DNA from: Tetmemena sp. SeJ-2015
Lineage: Eukaryota > Ciliophora > Spirotrichea > Sporadotrichida > Oxytrichidae
Assembly (NCBI GenBank): GCA_027382625.1
Contig: JAJKFJ010023882.1
Span: 1 to 54,922 of the forward strand
DNA length: 54,922 bases
Reading direction: 5' to 3'
Part shown: positions 1 through 9,404 of the stretch, in pieces
Numbering within the stretch: the first letter of the stretch is position 1
How the letters are laid out: each line of letters starts with the position of its first letter
Program-made: the position numbers and the translations under genes
Notes under the pieces: generated by a model
Told to the model about the DNA's origin: nothing
Seen by the model: the letters and a program-made list of their open reading frames with translations, nothing else
Database searches by the model: none

Positions 1-378
1 TTTGATTTAGTGTGATTAGTATCTTGTGTTTGTCTTGCTTGTACTCGCTCGCTCCTCTCTATTTATTATATATTTATAAGTTTAAGATATCGCAATGAAT
101 CCTAATACCTAACTGCGCTCCCCTCTCACTCAGTGACTTTTAAATTCAAGTCTAAAACTTTTAATTAAGAGATAATTAATTAAGAGTCAATGTTTGTAAT
201 TTAAACAATAACAACAATATCAAGTTCCCTTAATTTAAGTTTGAATTAATTAAGAATATTTATAATATTTGAAAGAAGAAAAAACAAACAGGTTAGTTTA
301 TTAGAACAATCTTTTTCTGCAAATAATCACCAGTGAGTAGTTGTAATGTGCGATTGATAACTGTGATTGTAGAGTGAG
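1..378. other. AT-rich leader before the first gene
   Basis: No convincing coding segment was found here. The stretch is AT-rich with a short pyrimidine-rich patch near positions 43-60, and it runs directly into the ATAT1 start codon. It probably holds flanking germline DNA and the 5' untranslated part of the ATAT1 chromosome. No C4A4/G4T4 telomere repeat is visible. Confidence 0.5.
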
Positions 379-2274
379 ATGGAATTCCACTTCAACTGCG
401 ACAAAGTACTGGCAACTGATGCTGAGGGCTTCTCCATCCTTGATGGACGAAAAGGACTTATTACAATAATTTAAGATGCAATTATGTAGATCTATTTATG
501 ATGAAATTTTTAAGTGGATTGGTTTAATTTTCATGGATTATTATATTTAAGGACCAAGCACTCTAAAGCAATAAAACAAAGTGATACAGAGGTAGCTTCC
601 AGAGCTGTAAAACCATCTGCATGATCTGATAGATAAAATGGGAACTGCATCTGCTAAAGCCTAGGGGCTTCCAGCTGTGATAACTACTGCAAGTAGGCTG
701 TTCACAAGTGATAATAGACTCTTCCTCAGAGCAGAGGGGACAAAGTGCCTGGGATTGCTAAAAGTAGGAGTGAAGAAGTTATTCATAAGAAATGAGATGG
801 GAACTATCAAAGAAATATCTCCTCTCTGTGTGCTTGACTTCTACGTTCATGAAAGCGTACAAAGAGGGGGCCATGGAAAAGCACTATTTATAAATCATTA
901 GACAAAACAAGATATAATTTGCTTCATTTATATTTGATTATAACTCTTCGAAAGTATTTTGAATTAAGCTATTCGCTCAAATTTTATTAAAATAAAATAA
1001 AAACTCCCTTAGATTTTAGTTTTCTAAATCCAAATATAAAAGTTTAATATTCGAGAAAATGCTTGAGACAGAGGGAGTTAAGCCTGAAAGACTAGGGTAT
1101 GACAGACCTTCTGAAAAGCTGCTTGCTTTCATGGCTAAGCACTATGGTCTAAAGCGATACGTGCCCCAGAATAACAACTATGTGGTTTACAGTGCCTACT
1201 TCGATTCTTAAGCTGAAGTTTCCCAGCCCTAAGCGAGCTCTAAATCACAGAGACAGCCTGAAAACTTATTTTAACTCTTTCTTCAATGGATTTGGAAACG
1301 GTAACCAAGCTAACAGATAGAACAGCAATTTAATTAACCCTTCTTAGACTGTGTACAATCACTCCTCTAGTCAAAGTATGGCCATTCCTTCTCAATCATT
1401 CAACAAATATTTTCAATTTTGATTTTTTGGTTACATTATGATGACCTAATTGGCTACATCTAACAACTTCTATCAGTAGTAAGCTTTGCAATAAAAGCCA
1501 GTTGCATAAGCAATGCCTCCTCGACCACCTTCAAAAATGAATGATAGTAGCTCCTTATTGAGTGCTGGAGGTTAGCAAATTTTTGGCGCAAGCAGTAATC
1601 CTCAATCCTAAATACAGTAACTCTAAGTTCTCTAGTAATAGGTCAATTCCAAACCTCCTATGGGTGCTGCAAAACGATCATCTACCACAGATAGAGTTTT
1701 TGGAGGTTCTATGTACATGTCTGAAAATAAAACTGAGCAACACAAAGAAAACATCCAAAGGAAAAACAATATGCAAAACTACAATTAGTAATCCTCTCAA
1801 CTAGCCACAGCCTCAAGCTATGGAAATATTCCTACATCCTAGACTTCTCAAAGGAGAAACTAAGATCAAATGGGATCTCTACTTCAGGACATGAATGCTC
1901 TGAACATTACTGAAAAGCCCTCAAGTAGCTTTGTAAGGAATGGGCAAGACTATTAGCTCAGTAAGGTTAATTCAAAGATGCAAGACACAGAAATATTGCT
2001 GAAGAAATAGTAAGAAGAAATGCATCAATTGATGCTTCAGACTGGCTTCAATTCAAATTCCTAGCAAACTTCATCTACTGCTAATCAAACAAGGAGTGGG
2101 TTTAACAACAGACCCGCCTCAGGCAAAGGTGGAAACATTTTAGCTCCATATGTTTATGTCCCACCAGAAACTTCAGATAAGCCTGCTTCTAGAGGAATTG
2201 GTGGACCCACTTCATTTACTGCTGCTGGAGGCAATTATAACAAGCGAAATGAATACTCAACTCTCAATATATGA
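379..2274 (+). CDS. ATAT1: alpha-tubulin N-acetyltransferase, IES-interrupted
   Basis: This enzyme acetylates Lys40 of alpha-tubulin inside ciliary and cytoplasmic microtubules, using acetyl-CoA. The catalytic domain is unmistakable once the IESs are removed: MEFHFNCD at the N terminus, KMGTASAKAQGLP, LLKVGVKKLF, CVLDFYVHES, then the acetyl-CoA loop QRGGHGKALF and DRPSEKLLAFMAKHYGL. The Asp of LDFY corresponds to the known catalytic region. At least two IESs (469-551, 885-1051) interrupt the domain, and a 10-bp one is likely near 1263. An in-frame TGA at 1420-1422 needs another tiny excision of 3n bases. The long tail after about codon 200 is Gln/Asn/Ser-rich and low in complexity. The protein ends at TGA 2272-2274. 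The start is the ATG that opens the conserved N terminus. Confidence 0.93.
469..551 (+). other. IES 1 of ATAT1, pointer ATTTAAG
   Basis: ATTTAAG occurs at 469-475 and 545-551. Removing 76 bp leaves one copy and joins ...LITIIQ to GPSTLK in frame. The segment contains an in-frame TGA. A GT-AG intron reading from 486 fails because the phases do not match. Confidence 0.88.
885..1051 (+). other. IES 2 of ATAT1, pointer TATT
   Basis: TATT is at 885-888 and 1048-1051. Excising 163 bp creates GKALFEKMLETEG, matching the family pattern GxELFxxML. There is no GT donor at the break, so this is not an intron. Confidence 0.88.
1263..1276 (+). other. probable 10-bp IES of ATAT1, pointer AACT
   Basis: AACT is repeated at 1263-1266 and 1273-1276. 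Removing 10 bp moves the frame from QRQPEN to SFFNGFGNGN, which then stays open for about 50 codons. It lies in a low-complexity tail, so there is no homology check. A sequencing indel is the alternative. Confidence 0.5.
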
Positions 2275-2599
2275 TTTAGGAGAGTTTAAATTTAATATAT
2301 TTTCAATTTTGTGAATGATGATATAACTTAGAGGTTGAATGACAACTAGCATTTCGTGTAATTATAAAAGCAACTTAATAATGGAGCGAGGATACCTTGG
2401 GCATCCTATAACTACGCTAACACTTTCTAGAGAAAGTAATGACCGTAGAGCTTATACTATGAATTTGATTATCTTAATTGTCTTTCTATATTTATATCTT
2501 CTAGGATAGATAGATTATTCTTATTGAGCTAATTAAAATTATCTAGGTTTGGGATGCAGAGCTATTATAATAATTGTCAGATTTAAGAGAATAATAAAT
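2275..2599. other. spacer between ATAT1 and the Rag gene
   Basis: AT-rich DNA. A 49-codon frame from ATG 2383 to TGA ends in a hydrophobic run and could encode a tiny peptide, but nothing supports it. The rest probably holds the ATAT1 3' end, germline spacer and the Rag 5' end. Confidence 0.4.
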
Positions 2600-3653
2600 A
2601 TGCAGGGTGCAGGTTAAGACGGCGACGGCGAAAAAATAGAAAAGGTTCTTCTTATGGGAAGAATGAGTGCAGGAAAGACCTCTATGAGATCTATTATCTT
2701 TGCCAACTACTTGGCAAGAGATGCCTACAGAATTACTTTCACTCACGATGTGTCCAGATCTAGAGTTAGATTCCTCGGAAATATAGATTGAGCATTATTT
2801 TGTTTTCTCTCTATACTCAATGAAATCTAGTTCTATCACTATGGGATTGCGGTGGGCAAGATTTGTTTATGGTCCAGTACTTCCAATCGCAAAGAGAGCA
2901 TATTTTCAAGAATGTACAAGTGCTGATCTACGTGTTCGATGTCACAAGCAAAGATTTCAACGGAGATCTTCAATACTACGAGAATTGCCTTGAGGCTCTT
3001 ACTGAACTATCTCCAAAGGCTAAGATTTTCTGTCTAGTGCACAAAATGGATTTGCTTGCTGAGGCTATGAGAGATAAGACCTTCTAGGAAAAGAGAATGA
3101 GGATCATTGAAAAGACCAAGAACTTTGATGTGGACTGCTTCAAGACAAGTATTTGGGATGAGACTCTATACAAGGCTTGGTCTCAAATTGTGTATTTCCT
3201 CCTTCCTAACTCATCTTATCTTATCTTATGTTATGTTATGATATTTTTTTAACGTGAAGACTCTAGAGAAGAATCTAGAGCAGTTCTGCTAGACTATAAA
3301 CGCAGACGAGGTGGTACTTTTCGAGAGGTCAACTTTCTTGGTCATATCTAATTATGACGCTAAGGGGCACAAAGACCCTCACAGATTTGAGAAAATCTCA
3401 AACATTATCAAGCAGTTCAAACTCAGCTGCATCAAGACGAGCTTCCAATTCCAGTCCATGGTTGTCAAGAATCAGAAATTCACTTCATTATAAGTGGTCT
3501 TTAATTTGATTCACTGCTTTCATTGACGAATTCACCAGTAGCACTTACATTATGATAATTGTGAGTGACCCTGACATCGAATAGGAGGCCATCGCTCTAA
3601 ACATTAAGACCACCAAGGATTACTTCGAGGGACTCGTTTCCAACTCAGTTTGA
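2600..3653 (+). CDS. RRAGA: Rag GTPase A/B, IES-interrupted
   Basis: RagA/B (yeast Gtr1) forms a heterodimer with RagC/D on the lysosome and recruits TORC1 in response to amino acids. The G1 loop reads [19 protein letters not shown]3 is LWDCGGQD and G4 is CLVHKMDL. The C-terminal roadblock part ([38 protein letters not shown]) is also conserved and collinear with animal RagA. Three non-scrambled IESs (2778, 3207, 3478) are each bounded by a pointer, and after removal the frame is continuous to TGA 3651-3653. Length is about 300 residues, usual for the family. TAG encodes the conserved Gln of FCQTINADE. The start ATG sits a few residues before the GTPase core, as expected. Confidence 0.95.
2778..2826 (+). 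other. IES 1 of RRAGA, pointer GAAAT
   Basis: GAAAT is at 2778-2782 and 2822-2826, giving a 44-bp IES with an in-frame TGA. Excision gives [15 protein letters not shown], nearly identical to animal RagA at this point. Confidence 0.93.
3207..3253 (+). other. IES 2 of RRAGA, pointer TAAC, tandem repeat inside
   Basis: TAAC is at 3207-3210 and 3250-3253, giving a 43-bp IES. Removal yields [16 protein letters not shown]. The IES is built of near-perfect 5-bp repeats (CTTAT, then GTTAT). Confidence 0.9.
3478..3515 (+). other. IES 3 of RRAGA, pointer ATTCACT
   Basis: ATTCACT is at 3478-3484 and 3509-3515, a 31-bp IES. Excision gives [15 protein letters not shown], collinear with animal RagA. Confidence 0.9.
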
Positions 3654-3836
3654 AACACGGACGATCCTATCTTATCAATTTCCAATCATTTATTTTCATA
3701 AACTCTAAAAAGATGTGCATGAAAAATCTATTACAGTAAGTAAGACAGATTTAACATAGAATCTTATACTTAGTTTACCTAAAAAACTTCTTAATTCTTA
3801 ATCTAATCTACTGGAAATTATAAAAATAATTTTGCA

Positions 3837-4487
3837 ATGGAAAATAAATACACTTATCAACAATTCAAGAAGGATTGCGAATAATTTATAAACGCCTACA
3901 CTTTAAGTCTGAGCTCATCAACCAATCCTTTATTAGATGCTTCTATCTAATTGGTAAATGAAGATGATCCCAAAATCTTCGTAAGCCATCAATCCTAGTT
4001 GTAATTTAATTTTTCTAGATTTTGCCTGAGGAATACTAGTCATGCCTGAATCTCAAATTTGACTTCGAATAGAATAATTTTACTATATTTTTAAGTTTAA
4101 AGCAGAGTATGAGATCGAATCTTGGATCTTTTACTCCATAGAGAATTAATTGCCTGAGCTATACTTTTCAATAAAAGACTAAGAGACACAGCTTTTGATA
4201 AAAGACCTAACTCTAATCTAAAACAGTCAAATAGAACAGGAAATGGTTACCTTTTAAAGATAATTATTTCTTTATTTCCCCACTATATCACATTTAAAAG
4301 CCATCCGCTGCTAAATCTATAAGTCTACTTCCTTCACGAGTGCCAACTTAGGGAAGTCCTTTCCTATGATACATTAGAAACTCATGACAAACAAAATACG
4401 CTTGTCAAATGGATGAGCATAATATTCCCAAAAGTCTTTAATAAAACTCTCATTACGATGGATATAATGAAAGCAATAAATTGTTGA
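3837..4487 (+). CDS. ATG10: ATG10-like autophagy E2 enzyme
   Basis: ATG10 is the E2-like enzyme that transfers ATG12 to ATG5 during autophagosome formation. After removing one intron (3981-4018) and two likely IESs, the protein of about 180 residues reads EYEIESWIFYS, LPELYFSIKD, then HPLLNLQVYFLHECQL, matching the family block HPxLxxPFFxxHPC. The Cys of HEC is the expected catalytic residue; the usual Pro before it is Glu here. The downstream NTLVKWMSIIFPKVF fits the family's YxxxWLSxxGPxV block. It ends at TGA 4485-4487. Identification rests on short motifs, so it is less certain than its neighbours. Confidence 0.72.
3981..4018 (+). other. short GT-AG intron in the ATG10-like gene
   Basis: GTAAGC...TTCTAG, 38 bp. 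Removal joins DPKIF to ILPEEYQ in phase 0. No repeated pointer fits, so a spliceosomal intron is the better reading. Confidence 0.7.
4079..4099 (+). other. IES of ATG10-like gene, pointer TTTA
   Basis: TTTA is at 4079-4082 and 4096-4099. A 17-bp excision joins FEQNN to FKAEYEIESW in frame. Confidence 0.65.
4252..4295 (+). other. IES of ATG10-like gene, pointer TTT
   Basis: TTT is at 4252-4254 and 4293-4295. Removing 41 bp joins EMVTF to KSHPLLNLQ in frame. The pointer is minimal, so the exact edges are uncertain. Confidence 0.55.
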
Positions 4488-4521
4488 AAATTTTCTTAAA
4501 CTTCAATTAATCTTGTATGAA

Positions 4522-5857
4522 TCATTTCTTTAATTCATGATTATGCTCTAAATTTTACTTTGAGATATAGAATTCGACTACAAACTCTGCAACACATTCT
4601 GCATTTTATTCGTTTGCTCTTTGATAGTCTTCTCTTTTCAAAATGATAAATGGAGTTTATGTCTTATATACAACTTTAAAAGGACAAGATAAAGAAGCAT
4701 GAATTTCAGATTTACTTTATGCACAGAAGCTAAAGTTGTTAGAATTCAAGCTTTCTTCCAAGCTTTTATTTTTAACATAATTCAAGCAATAAAATCTAAG
4801 TATAGCATTTCCATGCTTGTCCATTTAATCTGGATAAGGCATTTTAATTTTAACTCCCTCTGTTTTTTCAAACTAAGATATGATTTCTTTTTTAAATTAG
4901 AGTTTAGATTTTTCCAAAATTTCTTCGATCTATACCTTCGTTAAGATCGTCTGAGCCTCAAGTTGAAATGTTGCATCTTTATTTTAATCAGCAGATTATT
5001 TTTAGCCTTAGTAAAAAGCTTTTTATATTTCCTCTGGAGTTAATGTAAAAGAAATTGTAACAATTTTTACGGATTTCTTTATGGTTCTATCTTAAGTTCT
5101 TAAGTTAAGAATATCCTAATCTAAAGATTCATTTTAATTTTATTGATTTAGAAGTCTATCAGTCACATTAGAAGAATCCTACCTCTTAGAAGTTTTTAAA
5201 ATTTTACCTCTACCGTTTTTTGAATTTTAAATGATGTGAATCAATGACCTGATCGATTATAGATTACTGAAATGCTTCTCCTCTACAATCTTTCTTTGAG
5301 TTTGCAGATACTCCATTGCCACTTATTCTTATTGACAATTTTTATTTTTCTCCTAATTCAATACCTGCATCGTGCCAGATAAATTTTATATCAAACTCAA
5401 AATATTGTCTTTAATGTGCTTTGATTTGCTTGAAGTTTAGTCTTGTGGAGATAGTTTACTCATCTGTGCATCTAGTTGATTCATAATCCTTTTGATTTTA
5501 GATTCTTCCCTTTTCTGGAAAATCAAATTAATTGGCTGCTCACCGCTATTGCTAATTTAAAACTTAATAAGAAATTTATTTAATTATTTTTTATTTATTA
5601 TAAATTCTATTTGATTTAATTGAACTAATTTTGGCAATATGATAGATGACTGCATTTATGAGTTGCTCCTAGGAGCATATCTCACTCACTATTTGGTTAT
5701 TTTGGGTTTTTAGGAGTATCTTAAACTTCTAGGCATACTTTTCATAAGCAAATGCAAAGAAAGCTCTCCTTTATATTTCTTCCATGCTAAGCTAAAAATC
5801 ATCAGAAAATAGCAACTAGTTCCCAGTCTATGCATCCTAAATTTGCACTTAAACCAT
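4522..5857 (-). CDS. FAR1/GCM1-like zinc-motif protein, coiled N-terminal half
   Basis: About 415 residues after removing one IES. It starts at ATG 5857 (MVQVQIQDAQTGNQ) and ends at TGA 4522-4524. The first two thirds are charged and Gln-rich with coiled-coil character. The last quarter has RFYCLNYVKNKSL, then a Cys followed by SCPFKVVYK and a terminal QNLEHNHELKK. The spacing of Cys, Cys-Pro and His-Asn-His is typical of the FAR1/WRKY-GCM1 DNA-binding fold, which also occurs in Mutator-like transposases and their domesticated relatives. No transposase core is present. A DNA-binding role is an inference from the motif. The start could lie further upstream behind another IES. Confidence 0.65.
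5528..5622 (-). other. IES in the FAR1-like gene, pointer CAATTAA
   Basis: On the - strand CAATTAA occurs at 5622-5616 and 5534-5528. Removing 88 bp joins IAKISS to INLIFQKREE in frame and drops an in-frame TGA. Confidence 0.82.
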
Positions 5858-5971
5858 CACAAAATCAATTTTCAATTTAATATATCTTAAATGTGAAAGT
5901 ATTTAACACTAGTTAGATGAAATATTTGACAATGATGAACATTCAAAATTAAAATAGAAACTAGTTTAAAA

Positions 5972-6236
5972 ATGAATTACACTTCCTAACAATCTCAACA
6001 AGACAAAGATTCAGCCTCTAGCGAATATCATAATCAAATTATTTAAATTGCAGAAATTAAAATAACTAATAAAATTCATAAAAGTATTTCGAGAGAATCT
6101 CACTATATGGATAAAAAATTTAATAACTTTTATTAGGAAGATTATTATATGAAATAATTTATTTTTTCTAATCCAAATATTTCCTTAAATTCTATCATAA
6201 ATCATATTTTGAGAATATTCTTTTCGCGTGGATAAG
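5972..6236 (+). CDS. possible first segment of the coiled-coil gene
   Basis: An 87-codon frame starts MNYTSQQSQQDKDSAS and ends at a TGA near 6234. The N-terminal composition (Gln, Ser, charged) resembles the neighbouring coiled-coil gene, so it may be that gene's first MDS or its leader. It may also be a chance frame. No homology was recognised. Confidence 0.3.
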
Positions 6237-6312
6237 CACTCTTACTCTTGCCGCCCTTACTAAGAAGAATAAATAAATCCATCATCCATTTTAACTCCAC
6301 AATTGAAACAAT

Positions 6313-8319
6313 ATGGCGACTAAGAATAAATCCCAATAGAAAAAGACATCCAAGTGCTCCACTTAGAATAAACAACAACTTCGCAAATTAAAAAGACACA
6401 GCCTTTTTTGTATAGAGAAGAGTCTAAAGACCTTTTGATGTTCCAAAGCAATAGAACCTCTGACTGCGAGTCTATAACTTACGACCTGAGCAGTTTAATC
6501 ACCCCTCAGAGCTCCTCTTATAAAGGGAAAGATATGAAATTTCTAGCAACTAGTTAGCTCAAAAGCATGCAGAACAGCCTTAAAGCTAAAGTATAGCAGT
6601 CATCTGCGAGATCCTCTTCTTTTCTGGTATCATCCGAGTGCAATGAAGATAAAAATTCTTCCTTCTCATTCAACAAGGACATGATATTTCAAAACCTGCC
6701 CATCATAGGGGAGAGTCTGCCTGGAAGTGCCAAAAATGAATTTTAAAAGCTCATTGAATTTAAACTCAACAACTAGAAGTAAAGCTAAGATAACAATAAA
6801 ATGGGAAGCAGTAATAGAGAGTCTAAAGTAAATAATAATTGCAAGAAGAATGCTCATTTCCCAGAGCTTGACTTGCTAATTTAAGAGCTATAGTCGAAAG
6901 TCAATAGAGCAAATTTAGCTAAGTAAAACGATCAAAATAAGTAATTTTATTGTGCATCTTGCCAAAATACAGAGAAAAGTTAATAGATGTTATCAATAAC
7001 CAGCGAATAGGAAAGCTTAAAGGAAGAAAATTAAGATCTTAAAGAGATTATCAATTAGCTATAGGAAAATAACGCCAAACTTAATGTTGAAATTTAGAAG
7101 CTAAAATAACAAATTAACAGCCAAAATTATAATGAGATTAAAGAGGATCAGAGTTTAGAATATCAGATAGAGTTTGCATTAAATAATTTCGAGGAGATCA
7201 TAGGAGATAGGAATGTTTTGGCGGAACAAATCCAAAGTCCAATGTTGAAAACTTTATTAAGTGCATTTTCTGATAAAATCCAAGATAATGAGCTCATCAT
7301 TAAGCAGAAATAAGAGTAGATAAAGACCCAAGTATAGATGATCTAGAAATAGAAGGAAACTTTAGGTAAATTTCAAAAGAATCTGAGTCTTAATCAATAA
7401 TCTCAATCTCTATCTCGAATGAGTAACTTTTTTCATTCTAACTCAAGCAATAACTCAAATTCCAAAGTTGAGCAAAAGGTTTCGAATATATACGAGCCTA
7501 CTTCACTTTCTAATTACACGAACATATTCTAGACTTTGGATTTGAGCAGCAATCAGACTAATTCCCTCCTTCCTGAAGGACAAATAATCCAGAATTATCA
7601 ATCTACTCCTCCAAGTGACGATAAACAGACTACCTCTCAATTAGATATGAAGGATGGATACTCAGCCTAGTAATTTGTAATTGACCAAGGCGCAAAGAAT
7701 AACAATGGAATTTAGCTTAAAGGCAAAAACTAGAGGCCAAAGAAATATCTCACGAATTCATCCTCAAATCTTCTAATAAATCCGGATATTGATTACTAGT
7801 AGATTCTAAGCTAAGCTCTCATGAGTCAATAAATGAAAGATAGCTAAATTTTGAAGCAATCCAAAATGATAGACTCAAATTACTCTTCATAGCAAAGTAT
7901 ATCACTCAATTAGGATGATGTGAGTACTTACATCAGTTCTCCTCACAAACAATATATGCGGTCAGAGCTGAGGTTAAAGAACTCGATCTAAGCACAGAAC
8001 ATACAGATATTTTATCTTCTTAAATTTAAACCATTTATCTAATCAAAATTCTAAGTTTGAGCATTCGTTAATGAACGATAAGCTACATAAGACTATTGAT
8101 CTTCTCGTATAAAATTAATCAGTCCAGCTTAGTAGAAAGGTCAAAGATTAAGACTCTAAGAAATCTTCAAAGTCCAGAACTTAAATTATTTATTATTTTG
8201 TGAAGCAAGTATTCTTCGATAGGTGCTTATAATGCAAAGAAACCTTCTTCGAAAAGGTAAACTCTGGACGTCATGGGCAATACTTAGCATAGTCATATAA
8301 CAGAGTAGATGCCTTATGA
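6313..8319 (+). CDS. large coiled-coil protein, unrecognised
   Basis: About 640 codons in ciliate code. It opens MATKNKSQQKKTSKC, then has a Ser-rich region (6440-6650), a Cys pair (YCASCQNTEK near 6950), and long Glu/Lys/Gln heptad-like stretches from 7000 to 7400. A Ser/Asn-rich second half follows, then a C-terminal CLQCKETFF. The frame slips by one near a T-run at about 6398. It slips again near 8020, where short repeats (TAA, or ATC) could bound an IES of 19 or 28 bp that joins IFYLLNQ to NSKFEHSL. It ends at TGA 8317-8319. A cytoskeletal or basal-body scaffold is plausible from composition only. Confidence 0.6.
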
Positions 8320-8456
8320 GAAAAAGAAGCATAGCAATCTACTCTCTTCAATTATTTATGAATGATAAATTATGTGCCCTAAGAGTTATTAACTTAAATT
8401 ATTTATCTCAATTAGTATATACATATTACATATTAATCACTTTTCAATGGAGTCAA

Positions 8457-9321
8457 CTGTCTATCACAACCCCGACTAATAAGAATAAACTCAAGAGCAC
8501 AAGGAATAGTCGAGTACTCTTGCCTCTCAATCTTTCCAGCAGCAGAACATAGATCTTGACGCAATTATCCAGGAAAAGAAATTTTAAATTTACTCATGCT
8601 TATACTTATTATTCATGGAGAACTCAGTAAGTGTGGGTGAAGGGGAAGACAATATGTCAATCATGCCAGATAATTTCAGAGAAAGGAGGGACTTAGAGTA
8701 GTACTTCTTTACTAAAAACACCATAGAGCAATTCATTACAAGTTTCACGATGGCAGTTGATAACCCTCAAGAACTAGAGAAGAAGTTGTGCTTGATATGC
8801 TATTGTATTGAATAAAGAAATTTATTTAATTCTTATGCGCACCATCTCTGGCCAAAGCGTTTTATGATCAACTAGGCTTGAAAATAACAATATGCGACAT
8901 CGATACCAGATTTAAGGATCTCCCAGGCTTCCACTACTTTAAATTATCATATTCTATGTTTGCATACTTCGATTTGCAAAATCCAGTTCCATTTGATAAC
9001 GAATTTGAGTACATCCTGTTTGACCCTCCATTCTTCTACATTTCCTTGGAGCAAATGAGTAAAGCCATTTAAGTATTGGCAGGCAAGAATTTGAAGACCA
9101 TCAAACTTAAATATAAGTAGGTAGTATATTAACTACTGATGAGTTTCATGATAAGAGATGAGTAACCTGTGAGACAAGCATTCAAAATGTTCAACTTAGA
9201 GAGAACTCAATACTAACTCGAATATGCAACAGTAAAGCCTAATAGATGGGAAAACTATGGACTCTGGGCTAATGTAGACCTACCTATGATGAAGAGAATA
9301 AAGAAAAAGGGAAACAAATGA
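8457..9321 (+). CDS. EEF1AKMT1: EEF1AKMT1/EFM5-type methyltransferase
   Basis: The family (PF10237, formerly called N6-adenine methyltransferase-like) methylates elongation factor 1A on lysine. After removing one IES the protein reads SSTLASQSFQQQN, matching the human N-terminal LSSHTLAALQEF block. It continues DLEQYFFTKNTIEQF, LCLICAPSLAKAFYDQ (cofactor site), ITICDIDTRF, and the catalytic EYILFDPPFFYIS, a DPPF motif. It ends NYGLWANVDLP...KKKGNK at TGA 9319-9321. The start at ATG 8457 is chosen because the N-terminal conserved block lies upstream of the later ATG at 8615. A hydrophobic run of about 6 residues near 8600 may mark a further small unexcised insert. Confidence 0.8.
8796..8838 (+). 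other. IES in EEF1AKMT1, pointer TATGC
   Basis: TATGC is at 8796-8800 and 8834-8838, a 38-bp IES. Excision gives LCLICAPSLAKAFYDQ, restoring the cofactor-binding strand. Confidence 0.9.
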
Positions 9322-9404
9322 GTCGTGAAGCTACTATAGATTAATTAAAAATACTCAACTCTTGGCAAATCTCTTCAAAGAAAGGAATTTTTAAAGGAAT
9401 GATA

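Noticed and set aside
485..551. GT-AG intron in ATAT1
   Set aside because: The donor at 486 and acceptor at 551 give the wrong phase; the 7-bp repeat ATTTAAG gives the right one.
2400..2450. Possible small structured RNA around an imperfect palindrome
   Set aside because: The stem is short and AT-rich, and no known RNA family pattern is visible.
2543..2746. Standard-code ORF on the - strand
   Set aside because: It is the complement of the RagA P-loop region, whose + strand reading is strongly conserved.
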